Source of the DNA: Paenibacillus sanguinis 2301083 = DSM 16941
GTDB taxonomy: Bacteria > Bacillota > Bacilli > Paenibacillales > Paenibacillaceae
DNA length: 64,000 nucleotides
Direction: 5' to 3'
Assembly: GCF_000374825.1 (NCBI RefSeq)
Contig: NZ_KB895386.1
Coordinates: forward strand, 105,363-169,362
Shown: positions 1-8,565 of the stretch, in pieces
Numbering within the stretch: the first letter of the stretch is position 1
Layout: every line of letters starts with the position of its first letter
Position numbers and translations under genes: made by a program
Notes under the pieces: model-generated
The model's input: only the letters and a program-made list of their open reading frames with translations
The model's database searches: none
Told to the model about the DNA's origin: nothing

Positions 1-1
1 G

Positions 2-880
2 AAGATGCCGCGGCAATACGATGCCGTAGTCATGTTTGACGCTGATAATCTGGCGCATCCGGATTTCCTGCGGGAGATGAACAATGATCTATGTAGCGGC
101 GCCCGGGTTATTCAAGGGTACATCGATACCAAGAACCCTGAGGACTCCTGGATCACCGCTTCCTATGGCATCTCCTATTGGTACTGCAACCGTTTGTGGC
201 AATTGTCCCGGACAAACCTGAAGATGGCCAATTTCCTGGGCGGTACGGGCATGTGCTTCGAGACCGAATTGTTAAAGGAAATGGGTTGGGGCGCAACGAG
301 TCTGGTTGAGGATTTGGAATTTACAATGCGTTGTGTGGAGCGCGGGGTCTACCCGGTCTTTAACTACAACGCCAAGCTGTTTGATGAGAAGCCGCTTACG
401 TTCAAAGCATCTGCTCGTCAGCGCTTGCGCTGGATGCAGGGGCACTTTACCGTTGCTCGTCGTTATTTCTTCCCGTTGCTCTGGCAGAGCATCAAGGAAC
501 GGAATGTAGTGAAGCTGGACATGGCCTTGTACGGTGCCAATGTATACGTAGTGCTGTTGACCTTCCTGCTCACGGCCTTGATCTGGGTGGATCAGGCTTT
601 GCTGAACGGTCCGCATTTTGATACGCTTTACGGCTATTTGCCACTATGGGTCTCCTTTGTGGCAATATTGGCCAACGTATTTATTTTTTTGGCAGCTATG
701 GTTCTGGAGAAGATCAAATTCAAGAAGGTATATGCTTATCTGATCTTGTTCCCGGTTTATTTGGTTTCCTGGTGGCCCATTACGTTTTATGCTTTCTTCA
801 CGCAGAACAACAAGCAATGGAGCCACACGAAGCATACGCGGGTGGTCCGTTTGGAAGAAGTGCAAAGCAAGCAGGGATAA
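2..880 (+). CDS. Glycosyltransferase family 2 membrane protein, 5'-truncated
   Basis: The reading frame is open to the left edge, so the true start lies upstream of the window. Counting from the first Met (base 5), the visible 291 residues contain a DAD metal/nucleotide-sugar motif (residues 12-14), a VED acidic motif (101-103) and a QRLRW motif (139-143). These are the D,D,D,QxxRW signature of processive GT2 enzymes such as cellulose, hyaluronan and poly-N-acetylglucosamine synthases. Three hydrophobic segments follow (about 176-195, 213-234, 243-265), placing the catalytic domain at the inner membrane face. The product sugar cannot be told from this fragment. The stop codon lies only 7 bases before the infC promoter. 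Confidence 0.85.
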   Translation, partial: KMPRQYDAVVMFDADNLAHPDFLREMNNDLCSGARVIQGYIDTKNPEDSWITASYGISYWYCNRLWQLSRTNLKMANFLGGTGMCFETELLKEMGWGATSLVEDLEFTMRCVERGVYPVFNYNAKLFDEKPLTFKASARQRLRWMQGHFTVARRYFFPLLWQSIKERNVVKLDMALYGANVYVVLLTFLLTALIWVDQALLNGPHFDTLYGYLPLWVSFVAILANVFIFLAAMVLEKIKFKKVYAYLILFPVYLVSWWPITFYAFFTQNNKQWSHTKHTRVVRLEEVQSKQG

Positions 881-887
881 TTGTCGC

Positions 888-917
888 TTGACCGATTATT
901 CTTGATTGTGATATAGT
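888..917 (+). promoter_or_regulatory. SigA-type promoter of the infC operon
   Basis: TTGACC (888-893), an 18-base spacer and TATAGT (912-917) fit a vegetative promoter. It reads into a leader ending in a terminator before infC. Confidence 0.65.
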
Positions 918-1135
918 GTTTAAGGTTACAAGAATGACTTTGATATTTGGATTGCAAGTAGAGGCCCTGGCTTCTCACCTGATCGACCTTATGTCGGCTG
1001 GTTTTGATCCGTTGATTTGTGAATGGTATGTTCATGATGATTAACGATCAATGAGGGATGCAGGCGATTGTCTGTATCCCTTTTTTAGTGTGTAAGCCTG
1101 GTCAGAGCAGACTTAGAACTATCTGGAGGTGGAGA
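918..1135 (+). promoter_or_regulatory. infC-rpmI-rplT leader, probable L20 autoregulatory leader
   Basis: About 220 non-coding bases separate the promoter from infC and contain a complete intrinsic terminator at 1055-1086. In Bacillota this operon is controlled by ribosomal protein L20 binding its leader and favouring the terminator. Position and architecture fit that element; I have not matched the L20-binding fold base by base. Confidence 0.6.
1055..1086 (+). terminator. Leader attenuator terminator before infC
   Basis: GGGATGCAGG (1055 onward) pairs with TCTGTATCCC (1071-1080) around a short loop and is followed by six T residues. It lies 50 bases before infC, so it must be bypassed for expression. 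Confidence 0.75.
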
Positions 1136-1648
1136 ATTATCAGTAAGGAACACATGATCAATGATGAGATTCGTGCAAAAGAGGTCCGTCTGGTGGGTGC
1201 CGAAGGCGAGCAAATCGGTATTACGCCTCTGCGCGAAGCGCTGCAGATGGCTATTGACTTGAATCTGGATCTGGTGAATGTTGCGCCGACGGCCAAACCG
1301 CCGGTTTGCCGGATTATGGATTATGGCAAGTTCCGCTATGAGCAGCAGAAGAAAGAGAAGGAAGCTCGTAAGAATCAGAAGATCGTGGATATTAAGGAAG
1401 TATGGTTCCGGGCCAATATCGAGGAACATGATTTTCAAACAAAGCTTCGCAATGTGGTCAAATTTCTGAAAGACGGCGACAAGGTAAAATGCTCGGTTCG
1501 CTTCCGCGGACGGGAAATTACCCATGCGGATATCGGGAAGAAGATTCTTGATCGCGTAAAAGAAGAAGTTGCGGAGATATCAGCCGTTGAGCGCTTTCCG
1601 AAGCTGGAAGGCCGCAGTATGATCATGATCTTGGCACCGAAAAACTAA
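1136..1648 (+). CDS. infC: Translation initiation factor IF-3
   Basis: IF-3 binds the 30S subunit and checks start-codon pairing during initiation. The 170-residue protein has the family core (VNVAPTAKPPVCRIMDYGKFRYE near residue 50-70) followed by the C-terminal domain ending in a GRSMIMILAPKN tail. The start chosen is the rare ATT at 1136: GGAGGT (1125-1130) sits 5 bases upstream, giving Met-Ile-Ser-Lys like the Bacillus protein. The first ATG (1154) is 23 bases from the ribosome binding site. An AUU start is the classic basis of IF-3 autoregulation. First gene of an operon with rpmI and rplT. Confidence 0.95.
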   Translation: MISKEHMINDEIRAKEVRLVGAEGEQIGITPLREALQMAIDLNLDLVNVAPTAKPPVCRIMDYGKFRYEQQKKEKEARKNQKIVDIKEVWFRANIEEHDFQTKLRNVVKFLKDGDKVKCSVRFRGREITHADIGKKILDRVKEEVAEISAVERFPKLEGRSMIMILAPKN

Positions 1649-1708
1649 CGTTTGTTTTCTATATATAGTAAAGAAAGCGGCGTCCACAAACTTTGAGGGG
1701 GAAGTACA

Positions 1709-1909
1709 ATGCCTAAAATGAAAACTCACAGCAGCCTGAAAGGCCGCTTCAAAATTACCGGAACCGGTAAAGTAAGACGTTACAAAGCGAACCGCAATCA
1801 CTTGCTGTCCCATAAGTCGAAACGTGGCAAACGTGTTTTGGCCAACAGCCCTGTTGCTTACGCCGGTGACGTTAGCCGTATGAAGCAACAATTGGCAAAC
1901 CTGAAATAA
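1709..1909 (+). CDS. rpmI: 50S ribosomal protein L35
   Basis: A 66-residue, very basic protein of normal L35 length with the family start MPKMKTHSSLKGRFKITGTGK. It sits in the 50S subunit. A GAGGGGG ribosome binding site precedes the ATG by a usual distance. It lies between infC and rplT, the standard bacterial order, and is presumably translationally coupled to the L20 control of the operon. Confidence 0.97.
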   Translation: MPKMKTHSSLKGRFKITGTGKVRRYKANRNHLLSHKSKRGKRVLANSPVAYAGDVSRMKQQLANLK

Positions 1910-1953
1910 TTGAAATCAGACAAATACACACAATGACCTGGGAGGTTTTATAA

Positions 1954-2313
1954 ATGGCAAGAGTTAAAGGCGGATTCGTCGTTCGTCGTCGTCATAAAAA
2001 AGTATTGAAATTGGCTAAAGGTTATTTCGGTTCCAAACACCGCATTTTCAAAACAGCAAATGAGCAAGTGATGAAATCCTTGCTGTACGCTTATCGCGAT
2101 CGTCGCACGAAGAAACGTGATTTCCGCAGATTGTGGATCGTACGTATCAATGCTGCGGCTCGTATAAACGGATTATCTTACAGCAAGCTGATGCATGGCT
2201 TGAAGCTGGCTGAAGTGAACATCAACCGCAAAATGCTGGCAGATCTTGCTGTAAATGATCTGAATGCATTTAATTCGTTGGCTGCTGTTGCGAAGGAAAA
2301 GATCAACGCTTAA
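1954..2313 (+). CDS. rplT: 50S ribosomal protein L20
   Basis: A 119-residue basic protein of standard L20 length, opening with MARVKGG and containing the [15 protein letters not shown] and [15 protein letters not shown] blocks of the family. L20 binds 23S rRNA early in 50S assembly and in Bacillota represses its own operon through the leader. A TGGGAGG ribosome binding site precedes the ATG. It closes the operon; an intrinsic terminator follows within 20 bases. Confidence 0.97.
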   Translation: MARVKGGFVVRRRHKKVLKLAKGYFGSKHRIFKTANEQVMKSLLYAYRDRRTKKRDFRRLWIVRINAAARINGLSYSKLMHGLKLAEVNINRKMLADLAVNDLNAFNSLAAVAKEKINA

Positions 2314-2330
2314 GTGAGATGTTAATCAAG

Positions 2331-2369
2331 GCGCTGTCTCCGGTAAGACACCGGGACGGCGCTTTTTTT
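2331..2369 (+). terminator. Intrinsic terminator of the infC operon
   Basis: GCGCTGTC (2331-2338) pairs with GACGGCGC (2355-2362) with an inner TCCGGT/ACCGGGA extension and a following run of seven T residues. Confidence 0.8.
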
Positions 2370-2694
2370 GGGAAGAGAAGAGTAAACCCCCCTTACAAAA
2401 TCGATGCCTATAAGAAACTGTGGGAAAAACAGGTATTTCTTGCTTGGTAATTAGTGGTGTTCTGGCATGGAACTTCAGAAAACTTGGCACGATATAGATA
2501 AGAAGCCATCGCTTACATGAAGCGAACATTGAATGATATTTATGTCTAAAGAAAGCGTTTTAAAATGAATAAACCCGAAAATTATTTAACCAATGGTTGT
2601 TAAAGGTATGGATTTTAGCACATTTTGCAGGTATAATCGGTCTGTGTGGTGAAACCTAGACAGGCCACAATATTCTAAGGGGGATATAATCGCA
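2370..2694. other. Intergenic region before the BMP transporter operon
   Basis: No gene is seen in these 325 bases. A TATAAT at 2632-2637 with a weak TGGATT 17 bases upstream is the likely promoter of the downstream lipoprotein gene. A GGGGGA ribosome binding site precedes the ATG at 2695. AT-rich stretches at 2470-2484 and 2571-2585 faintly resemble CodY and PurR sites but are too poor to call. Confidence 0.5.
2609..2637 (+). promoter_or_regulatory. Putative promoter of the BMP transporter operon
   Basis: Perfect TATAAT at 2632-2637; the -35 region (TGGATT, 2609-2614) is weak, so an activator or extended contacts may be needed. Confidence 0.4.
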
Positions 2695-3777
2695 ATGAAC
2701 AAAGCCTTCAAACTATCTTTACTTATGGTGCTGGCACTCACTTTGGTTCTGGCGGGATGCGGCAACAATGCAGCAAACAACGGTGGAGCGGCCAATACAG
2801 GCAACACGGGTAATGCCGACAATACGCAAGCGGGCAACGGTGGGGACACCGCGTCTGATGCATCCAAGTTTAAAATCGGTCTCGTCACCGACGTAGGCGG
2901 CGTAAACGACAAATCCTTCAACGAATCTGCATGGGAAGCTCTTGAAGCATTGAACAAAGAGCAAGGTATTGAGCACAAATATTTACAAAGTAATCAGAGC
3001 TCGGACTATGTTCCGCATCTTAACCAGTTTGTGCAAAATGGCTATGACCTGACCTGGTCGATCGGTTTTGACTTGGGAGATGCCACCAAACAAGTGGCTG
3101 ATGCCAACCCGAACGCCAAGCTGGCGATTATCGACAGCGTTGTTGAAGCCCCTAACGTAGAGTCTGTTACCTTTGCCGAGAATGAAGGGGCATATTTGGT
3201 TGGAGTGGTAGCAGGACTTACCACAAAAACAAATAAAATCGGCTTTATCGGTGGTACCGAAACCCCGGTTATTAAACGCTTTGAAGTTGGCTTTGAAGCC
3301 GGCGTGGCTGCCGTGAATCCGGATGCCGAAGTGAAAATTACTTATGCAGCCGCTTATGACAAACCTGATATCGGTAAGTCCCTTGCAGCCCAACTGTTTG
3401 ATTACGGCGCGGATATCGTATTCCCGGCTGCTGGGCAGACAGGCAACGGGGTATTTAACGAAGCAACGGCACGTAACAACGCTGGTGGCGCTAATAAAGT
3501 CTGGGTAATTGGCGTGGATAAGGACCAATCCATTGAGTTTGGTAATGAAGTAACGCTGACTTCCATGATCAAGCGGGTAGACGTTGCGGTGAAGAACGTG
3601 ACGCAACAAGTAATCGACGGTACTTTTAAAGGTGGACAAGTCACGAACCTGACCCTGAAAGAAGACGGCGTGGGCTTGCCTGAAGAGAATCCAAACCTAG
3701 ACCAGGAAATTCTGGATAAAGTAGAAGAGTACAAGCAAAAAATCGTCAGCGGGGAAATTACAGTTCCGGCTGAGTAA
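2695..3777 (+). CDS. BMP-family substrate-binding lipoprotein (nucleoside ABC transporter)
   Basis: A 360-residue exported lipoprotein: basic n-region, hydrophobic core and lipobox LAGC with the lipidated Cys at 22, then a low-complexity Asn/Gly/Ala linker to about residue 58. The globular part starts with KIGLVTDVGGVNDKSFNES, the hallmark of the BMP/PnrA/NupN family that captures purine and pyrimidine nucleosides. It is followed by the double-domain ATPase and two permeases of the same system, as in the Bacillus nupNOPQ cluster. A hairpin after the gene may raise its level over the membrane components. Confidence 0.92.
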   Translation: MNKAFKLSLLMVLALTLVLAGCGNNAANNGGAANTGNTGNADNTQAGNGGDTASDASKFKIGLVTDVGGVNDKSFNESAWEALEALNKEQGIEHKYLQSNQSSDYVPHLNQFVQNGYDLTWSIGFDLGDATKQVADANPNAKLAIIDSVVEAPNVESVTFAENEGAYLVGVVAGLTTKTNKIGFIGGTETPVIKRFEVGFEAGVAAVNPDAEVKITYAAAYDKPDIGKSLAAQLFDYGADIVFPAAGQTGNGVFNEATARNNAGGANKVWVIGVDKDQSIEFGNEVTLTSMIKRVDVAVKNVTQQVIDGTFKGGQVTNLTLKEDGVGLPEENPNLDQEILDKVEEYKQKIVSGEITVPAE

Positions 3778-3838
3778 TGATTTTTAGCAGGTGCAGTTCA
3801 GACCTGCGTCGAAAGTAGAATATAAGGTTTCAAGCAGG

Positions 3839-3864
3839 CAAGGCCAGTGGATCAACTGGCCTTG
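3839..3864 (+). terminator. Inter-cistronic hairpin, partial terminator
   Basis: CAAGGCCAGT (3839-3848) pairs perfectly with ACTGGCCTTG (3855-3864). The following tract TTGCTTGCG is poor in T, so it probably acts as a leaky terminator or an mRNA stabiliser between the lipoprotein and ATPase genes. Confidence 0.6.
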
Positions 3865-3901
3865 TTGCTTGCGTTAATCCCAATATGGTGAGGGTGATTT
3901 C

Positions 3902-5440
3902 ATGAGTGCTGAGGCTCCAGTGGTCGAGTTAAAGCAAATCACAAAGCGTTTTCCAGGTGTAATCGCAAATGACTCCATTAGCCTGACTTTGCGTAAAGGG
4001 GAGATTCATGCCCTGCTCGGTGAGAATGGTGCGGGTAAATCAACGCTGATGAACATTCTGTTCGGACTCTATCAACCCGATGAAGGTTCAATTGAGATGA
4101 ACGGCAAGCCGGTGACGATCGATAACCCTAATAAGGCGATCAAGCTTGGAATTGGGATGGTTCACCAGCATTTCAAGCTGGTACAGCCTTTTACGGTAAC
4201 CGAGAATATTATTCTTGGCATGGAACCCAAAAAAGGCTTTAATATCGACTATAAATCCGCGTCTGCCCAAGTGGCAAAATTGTCAGAGCAATACGCTTTT
4301 CAGGTGAATGCGAACGCTAAAATCCAGGATATTTCTGTCGGGATGCAGCAACGGGTCGAGATCATGAAGATTTTGTTCCGCGGCGCGGATGTACTTATAT
4401 TTGATGAACCTACCGCGGTGCTTACGCCGCAGGAGATTCAAGAGCTTATGGAAATCATGAAGCGTTTGGTTGCAGAGGGGAAATCAATTATATTGATTAC
4501 CCACAAGCTGAAAGAAATTATGGATATTTCGGATCGCGTGACGATTATTCGTCGCGGCAAGGTGATCGATACGGTGGATACGGACAAGACCAACCCGCAG
4601 GAACTGGCGGAGAAAATGGTTGGCCGCGACGTTTCTTTCAAGGTGGACAAGCAAGCACCGCAGATTGGACAGCCTGTGCTGCAATTAAGAGAGGTAACGC
4701 TTAAGGGCAAGCATGGAATATCTGTTCTGAACGGGCTGAATTTGGACGTGAAGGCTGGCGAAATTGTTGGCATAGCCGGAGTAGACGGGAATGGTCAAAG
4801 TGAATTGATCGAGGCGATCACCGGGCTGCGTAAAATCGATTCTGGCTCCATTCAACTTGGGGGCAAGGAAATCGCTAATTTGCCTGCGCGGAAAATCATC
4901 GAAAACGGACTCTCGCATATTCCTGAGGACCGTCATAAGCACGGGTTAGTGCTGGATTTCTCCGTGAGCGAAAATATGGTCCTGGAAACCTATTACAAGG
5001 AGCCCTATAGCAAACGTGGTTTCCTGGATCACAAGACGATTGACGAGCATGCCAAGGCGCTAGTGGAAGCCTTCGACGTTCGTACGCCTAGTGTCGAGAC
5101 GAAAGCGCGCTCCTTGTCGGGCGGGAATCAGCAGAAGGCGATTATTGCGCGGGAAATAGACAAAAATCCGGATCTGCTCATTGCGGCACAACCGACGCGT
5201 GGTCTGGATGTGGGAGCGATTGAATTTGTTCATAAGCAATTGATTGAGCAGCGCGATCAAGGGAAAGCAGTATTGCTCGTTTCCTTTGAGCTGGATGAAA
5301 TTATGAATGTATCGGATCGCATCGCGGTCATTTACGAGGGGCGTATTGTGGGTGAGGTGCTTCCACAGGAGACCAATGATCAGGAGCTTGGCCTGATGAT
5401 GTCGGGAAGCCTGGAACGGGGAGGTCATAGCGTTGGATAA
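3902..5440 (+). CDS. Nucleoside-type ABC transporter, double ATPase subunit
   Basis: A 512-residue protein made of two fused ABC domains, the normal form in BMP-type nucleoside and RbsA-like sugar importers. Domain 1 has Walker A GENGAGKST (40-48) and a LIFDEPTAVLTP Walker B. Domain 2 has the degenerate GVDGNGQSE loop, an LSGGNQQK signature and AAQPTRGLDVG, all typical of this subfamily. So only one site is likely to be fully catalytic. It energises uptake of the nucleoside delivered by the preceding lipoprotein. Its 3' end overlaps the next gene by 8 bases. Ribosome binding site GAGGGTGATTTC before the ATG. Confidence 0.93.
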   Translation: MSAEAPVVELKQITKRFPGVIANDSISLTLRKGEIHALLGENGAGKSTLMNILFGLYQPDEGSIEMNGKPVTIDNPNKAIKLGIGMVHQHFKLVQPFTVTENIILGMEPKKGFNIDYKSASAQVAKLSEQYAFQVNANAKIQDISVGMQQRVEIMKILFRGADVLIFDEPTAVLTPQEIQELMEIMKRLVAEGKSIILITHKLKEIMDISDRVTIIRRGKVIDTVDTDKTNPQELAEKMVGRDVSFKVDKQAPQIGQPVLQLREVTLKGKHGISVLNGLNLDVKAGEIVGIAGVDGNGQSELIEAITGLRKIDSGSIQLGGKEIANLPARKIIENGLSHIPEDRHKHGLVLDFSVSENMVLETYYKEPYSKRGFLDHKTIDEHAKALVEAFDVRTPSVETKARSLSGGNQQKAIIAREIDKNPDLLIAAQPTRGLDVGAIEFVHKQLIEQRDQGKAVLLVSFELDEIMNVSDRIAVIYEGRIVGEVLPQETNDQELGLMMSGSLERGGHSVG

Positions 5441-6506
5441 ATTGCGCAAAATATTCACCATGGACAGCCTGATTTTGCCGCTTGTGGCCATTATTCTTGG
5501 CTTGCTGGTCGGTGCGGTAGTTATGCTGATTGGCGGCTATAACCCGCTGACAGCATATGGTGCGCTGATTCAAAGGGTCATTGGCAATCCCTATGATTTC
5601 GGGGAAACGATCCGTCAGATTACCCCCTTGATTTTTACCGGCTTGGCCGTCGCTTTTGCCTTCCGTTCCGGTATGTTTAATATCGGTGCTGACGGTCAAG
5701 TATTGATTGGGATGACCTCGGCTACGGCTGTATCACTTTCCTTGTCGGCTCTTCCCTCGGCAGTGGTTGTACCTCTGGCTGTGATCGCCGGGGGACTGGG
5801 AGGCGGCTTATGGGCGGCCATCGCAGGTTATCTGAAGGCCAAACGGGGCATCAACGAGGTTATCACCACGATTATGCTTAACTGGACGGCACTGTACTTA
5901 TCGAATTATGTTATTCGTCATTTCTTTCTGTTGAAGGGACAGAATCGTTCGGAGAATATCGAGGCTTCTGCGGCGATGACATTTCTAAATGAAGTATTTA
6001 ATAATGCGCGAATCCATTGGGGAACCTTGGTCGCGCTTTTGGCTGCGGCATTTTTCTTTATCTATTTGTGGAAGACCAAGCAGGGCTATGAAATGCGCTC
6101 TGTAGGCCTCAACCCGAATGCTGCTGAATATGCCGGTATGAATGTGGGCCGTAATGTGGTCAAAGCTATGTTCATTAGCGGTGTATTCGCGGGTCTGGCG
6201 GGCACCTTTGAGGTGCTGGGCGTATTCCACTATCAATCCGTCTTTGCCGCTTCCCCAGGTTATGGCTTTGATGGCATTGCTGTAGCGCTGCTGGGCATGA
6301 ATCATCCCTTTGGCGTGGTGCTGGGGGCCATTCTCTATGGTGTCCTGACTTATGGTGCGGCTGGTATGAGCTTTGGCGCCGGAGTTCCTCCGGAATTGAT
6401 CAAGATCGTCATAGGCTCGATCATATTCTTCATTGCGGCTCAGGGCATTGTCAAACTTATCTTGAAGCCCCTGGTTATGAAGCGCAAGAAAGAGAAGGTG
6501 TTGTAA
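5433..6506 (+). CDS. Nucleoside-type ABC transporter permease (NupP-like)
   Basis: A 357-residue polytopic membrane protein of the BPD_transp_2 family with about nine hydrophobic segments. The GINEVITTIMLNW block in the middle and the GLAGTFEVLG region match NupP-type permeases. Start is TTG at 5433 with GGGGAGG (5418-5424) upstream; it overlaps the ATPase stop by 8 bases, indicating translational coupling. With the following gene it forms the heterodimeric membrane channel. Confidence 0.92.
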   Translation: MDKLRKIFTMDSLILPLVAIILGLLVGAVVMLIGGYNPLTAYGALIQRVIGNPYDFGETIRQITPLIFTGLAVAFAFRSGMFNIGADGQVLIGMTSATAVSLSLSALPSAVVVPLAVIAGGLGGGLWAAIAGYLKAKRGINEVITTIMLNWTALYLSNYVIRHFFLLKGQNRSENIEASAAMTFLNEVFNNARIHWGTLVALLAAAFFFIYLWKTKQGYEMRSVGLNPNAAEYAGMNVGRNVVKAMFISGVFAGLAGTFEVLGVFHYQSVFAASPGYGFDGIAVALLGMNHPFGVVLGAILYGVLTYGAAGMSFGAGVPPELIKIVIGSIIFFIAAQGIVKLILKPLVMKRKKEKVL

Positions 6507-6507
6507 G

Positions 6508-7467
6508 ATGGATGTGCTAACACTACTTGGTCAACTGCTCAATTCGACCCTGGTCTTCTCGACGGCTCTTATTTTCACCGCCCTTGGGGGGATTTTCTCG
6601 GAGCGCTCGGGTGTAGTGAATATCGGGCTGGAGGGCTTGATGATCTTCGGTGCATTTGCGGCCGGAGTAGGCACCTATTATGCTCAGGAAGCAGGCTTGG
6701 GGGCGTTCGCTCCATGGGTGGGGGTACTGGCTGCCGTCATTATGGGAGGGCTTGGTGCGCTTATTCATGCAGTAGCTACGATTACATTCAAAGCGGATCA
6801 AACGATCAGTGGGATTGTCATCAATTTCCTCGCTGCCGGCTTGACCGTCTATATCGTGAAGCTTCTGTTCGACGGCTCAGCGGAAACGCCGCTGATCAAC
6901 GTATTTCAGAAAGTTCCTATTCCCTGGCTTCGCGATATCCCGATCATCGGTGAGGGCTTGTTTAATGCCTACCCGACAACTTATCTGGCCTTGATTCTCG
7001 TGATTGTCATTTATTTTGTCCTGTTCAAGACGCCGTTTGGGCTACGGCTCCGTTCTGTGGGCGAGCATCCAAGCGCGGCGGACACGCTGGGCGTCAACGT
7101 GACCAAGATGCGTTATATCGGCGTGCTGCTTAGCGGGATGCTGGGAGGCATCGGCGGTGCAACTATTACGCTGACTACCACCAGCACATTTGCCCATAAC
7201 ACCATTTCGGGGCAAGGCTTTATTGCCATCGCGGCGATGATTTTCGGGAAATGGAATCCACTGGGCGCCTTTGGTGCAGCGGTATTTTTCGGGTTCTCTC
7301 AGGCGATCCGCAACTATGTGCAATTGTTCGAATGGTCCAGAAGTATTCCGCAGGAATTTATCTTTATGATTCCTTATGTACTGACCATCATCGTGCTTGT
7401 GGGAGCGGTAGGACGTTCCTCTGCGCCATCGGCACTGGGGGAGCCGTACGATCCAGGCAAGCGATAA
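6508..7467 (+). CDS. Nucleoside-type ABC transporter permease (NupQ-like)
   Basis: A 319-residue membrane protein, same length as Bacillus NupQ. It begins with the FSTALIFTALGGIFSERSG segment followed by VNIGLEGLM, characteristic of the second permease of BMP systems. The ATG follows the previous stop by one base. It completes the lipoprotein-ATPase-permease-permease operon, which ends in a strong terminator. Confidence 0.92.
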   Translation: MDVLTLLGQLLNSTLVFSTALIFTALGGIFSERSGVVNIGLEGLMIFGAFAAGVGTYYAQEAGLGAFAPWVGVLAAVIMGGLGALIHAVATITFKADQTISGIVINFLAAGLTVYIVKLLFDGSAETPLINVFQKVPIPWLRDIPIIGEGLFNAYPTTYLALILVIVIYFVLFKTPFGLRLRSVGEHPSAADTLGVNVTKMRYIGVLLSGMLGGIGGATITLTTTSTFAHNTISGQGFIAIAAMIFGKWNPLGAFGAAVFFGFSQAIRNYVQLFEWSRSIPQEFIFMIPYVLTIIVLVGAVGRSSAPSALGEPYDPGKR

Positions 7468-7483
7468 TAACGTTAATACCTAA

Positions 7484-7511
7484 GGGTTCCGTCTCTGACG
7501 GAGCCCTTTTT
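7484..7511 (+). terminator. Terminator of the nucleoside transporter operon
   Basis: GGGTTCCGTC (7484-7493) and GACGGAGCCC (7497-7506) form a stem with a 3-base loop, followed by five T residues. Confidence 0.85.
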
Positions 7512-7686
7512 GGCATGGGCGGAGCCGGCGGGGAGACAAGCCCGATTTTGCCGTCAAAGGCGATGGCGCAAGCATAGGAGGGGACTTATGAATAGGTTAG
7601 GTTGAACACAACATAGCCGACTGGAATATTCGGACAGGGATGACTGTTCACGGCTATAGGATGTAACCTGACAGGAGGAGTTTGCG

Positions 7687-7998
7687 ATGAGCAAATCGGT
7701 GACAAGAAAAGAAGCTGGGAAATGGCTGGGCAAGTCGATCACGGCTTATAAAAAAGATGGTACTGTAGTGACAGGCAAACTGGTGAAAATCAGCGGCAAC
7801 CGCTTGATTATTCGTCAAGCCCCCGGGAAAAAGGTGAAGACCAAGGCACTCATTCCCCTCGTTCTATTCGACTTGCTGGCAATCGGCACAGCTCCGTATG
7901 CCGGCTTTGGTGGCGGCTATGGCGGTTACGGAGGTCCCTATGGTGGTTATCCATATGGCCCCGGTCCCGGCTACGGCGGGTACAACTACTTCTGGTAA
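7687..7998 (+). CDS. Small protein with beta-rich N-terminus and Gly/Tyr-rich tail
   Basis: A 103-residue protein I cannot assign to a named family. Residues 1-60 are basic with alternating hydrophobics (SITAYKKDGTVVTGKLVKISGN), compatible with a small SH3/Sm-like barrel. A short hydrophobic stretch (LIPLVLFDLLAIG, about 56-68) follows, then a tail of about 33 residues almost entirely Gly, Tyr and Pro (GGYGG, PYGGYP repeats). Such tails occur in spore-coat and surface proteins and can drive self-association; that role here is inference. AGGAGG ribosome binding site at 7674-7679. The gene converges on the GNAT gene. Confidence 0.75.
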   Translation: MSKSVTRKEAGKWLGKSITAYKKDGTVVTGKLVKISGNRLIIRQAPGKKVKTKALIPLVLFDLLAIGTAPYAGFGGGYGGYGGPYGGYPYGPGPGYGGYNYFW

Positions 7999-8005
7999 GT
8001 TCTGC

Positions 8006-8461
8006 TCAGAAACGGGCGGGGAGTGTCTTTTCCAGCTCATAGCATTGGGCCGCCTGGATATAACGCAACCTTTGGTAGCCCAATTTGCGGTAAAACAGGT
8101 GGGCTCGGGGATTACTCCGGTCCACCATAACTTTTGCCCGCTTGCAGCCGCGGGACAAGGCAAAGTTCTCGGCGTGGGCCATAAGTGTTTTGCCGATGCG
8201 CTGACGCTGGCAGGATGAGTCGACGGCCATCATATCAATGTACAGCAGCTCGCCATGAATCAGAAAATGAATGAATCCCACCGGGTCAGCCTCATAATAA
8301 GGTGAGGAGACGAGGGATATTCCACGGGACATGCGTGAAGGCAATTCGCGCAGAGCTGTCTCGATTTCATGGGAGGGCATATGAGAGAAGGGGACAAGCT
8401 CTTTCCGGATTAAATCATAGATAAAGGGATCGTCTTGTTTAGGCCTTCTATAACGAATCAT
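8006..8461 (-). CDS. GNAT-family N-acetyltransferase
   Basis: A 151-residue single-domain GNAT. The acetyl-CoA binding motif appears as QRQRIGKTLMAHAE (about 93-106), after an IDMMAVDSSCQ beta strand, and the C-terminus has the NPRAHLFYRKLGYQR motif B. It should transfer an acetyl group from acetyl-CoA to an amine; the substrate cannot be inferred. It stands alone on the minus strand between the Gly/Tyr-rich protein and the divergent ilvB T-box promoter, and its GGAAAAG ribosome binding site precedes the ATG. Confidence 0.85.
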   Translation of the reverse strand: MIRYRRPKQDDPFIYDLIRKELVPFSHMPSHEIETALRELPSRMSRGISLVSSPYYEADPVGFIHFLIHGELLYIDMMAVDSSCQRQRIGKTLMAHAENFALSRGCKRAKVMVDRSNPRAHLFYRKLGYQRLRYIQAAQCYELEKTLPARF

Positions 8462-8565
8462 ACGCTGCTTTTCCTCCTTGCTGTGCGTGTCTGGGCACTA
8501 TCCTTTATCATATGTTCGCAAGGAAGGAAAGGGTTCCGCAGAAAAAACTTTAATTCATTAGGGTA

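Noticed and set aside
2470..2484. CodY-like AT-rich palindrome before the BMP lipoprotein gene
   Set aside because: Four mismatches to the 15-base consensus, too common by chance.
2571..2585. PurR-box-like sequence (AAACCCGAAAATTAT)
   Set aside because: Only one arm resembles the consensus and no partner arm is present.
7588..7605. ATAGGAGGGGAC followed by a five-codon frame (MNRLG)
   Set aside because: A strong Shine-Dalgarno but a trivially short product, no regulatory codons and no terminator structure around it.
7905..7990. Short GGY/GGT-type tandem repeats suggestive of a repeat array
   Set aside because: Explained by the Gly/Tyr-rich coding tail of the 7687 gene; no spacers, so not a CRISPR array.
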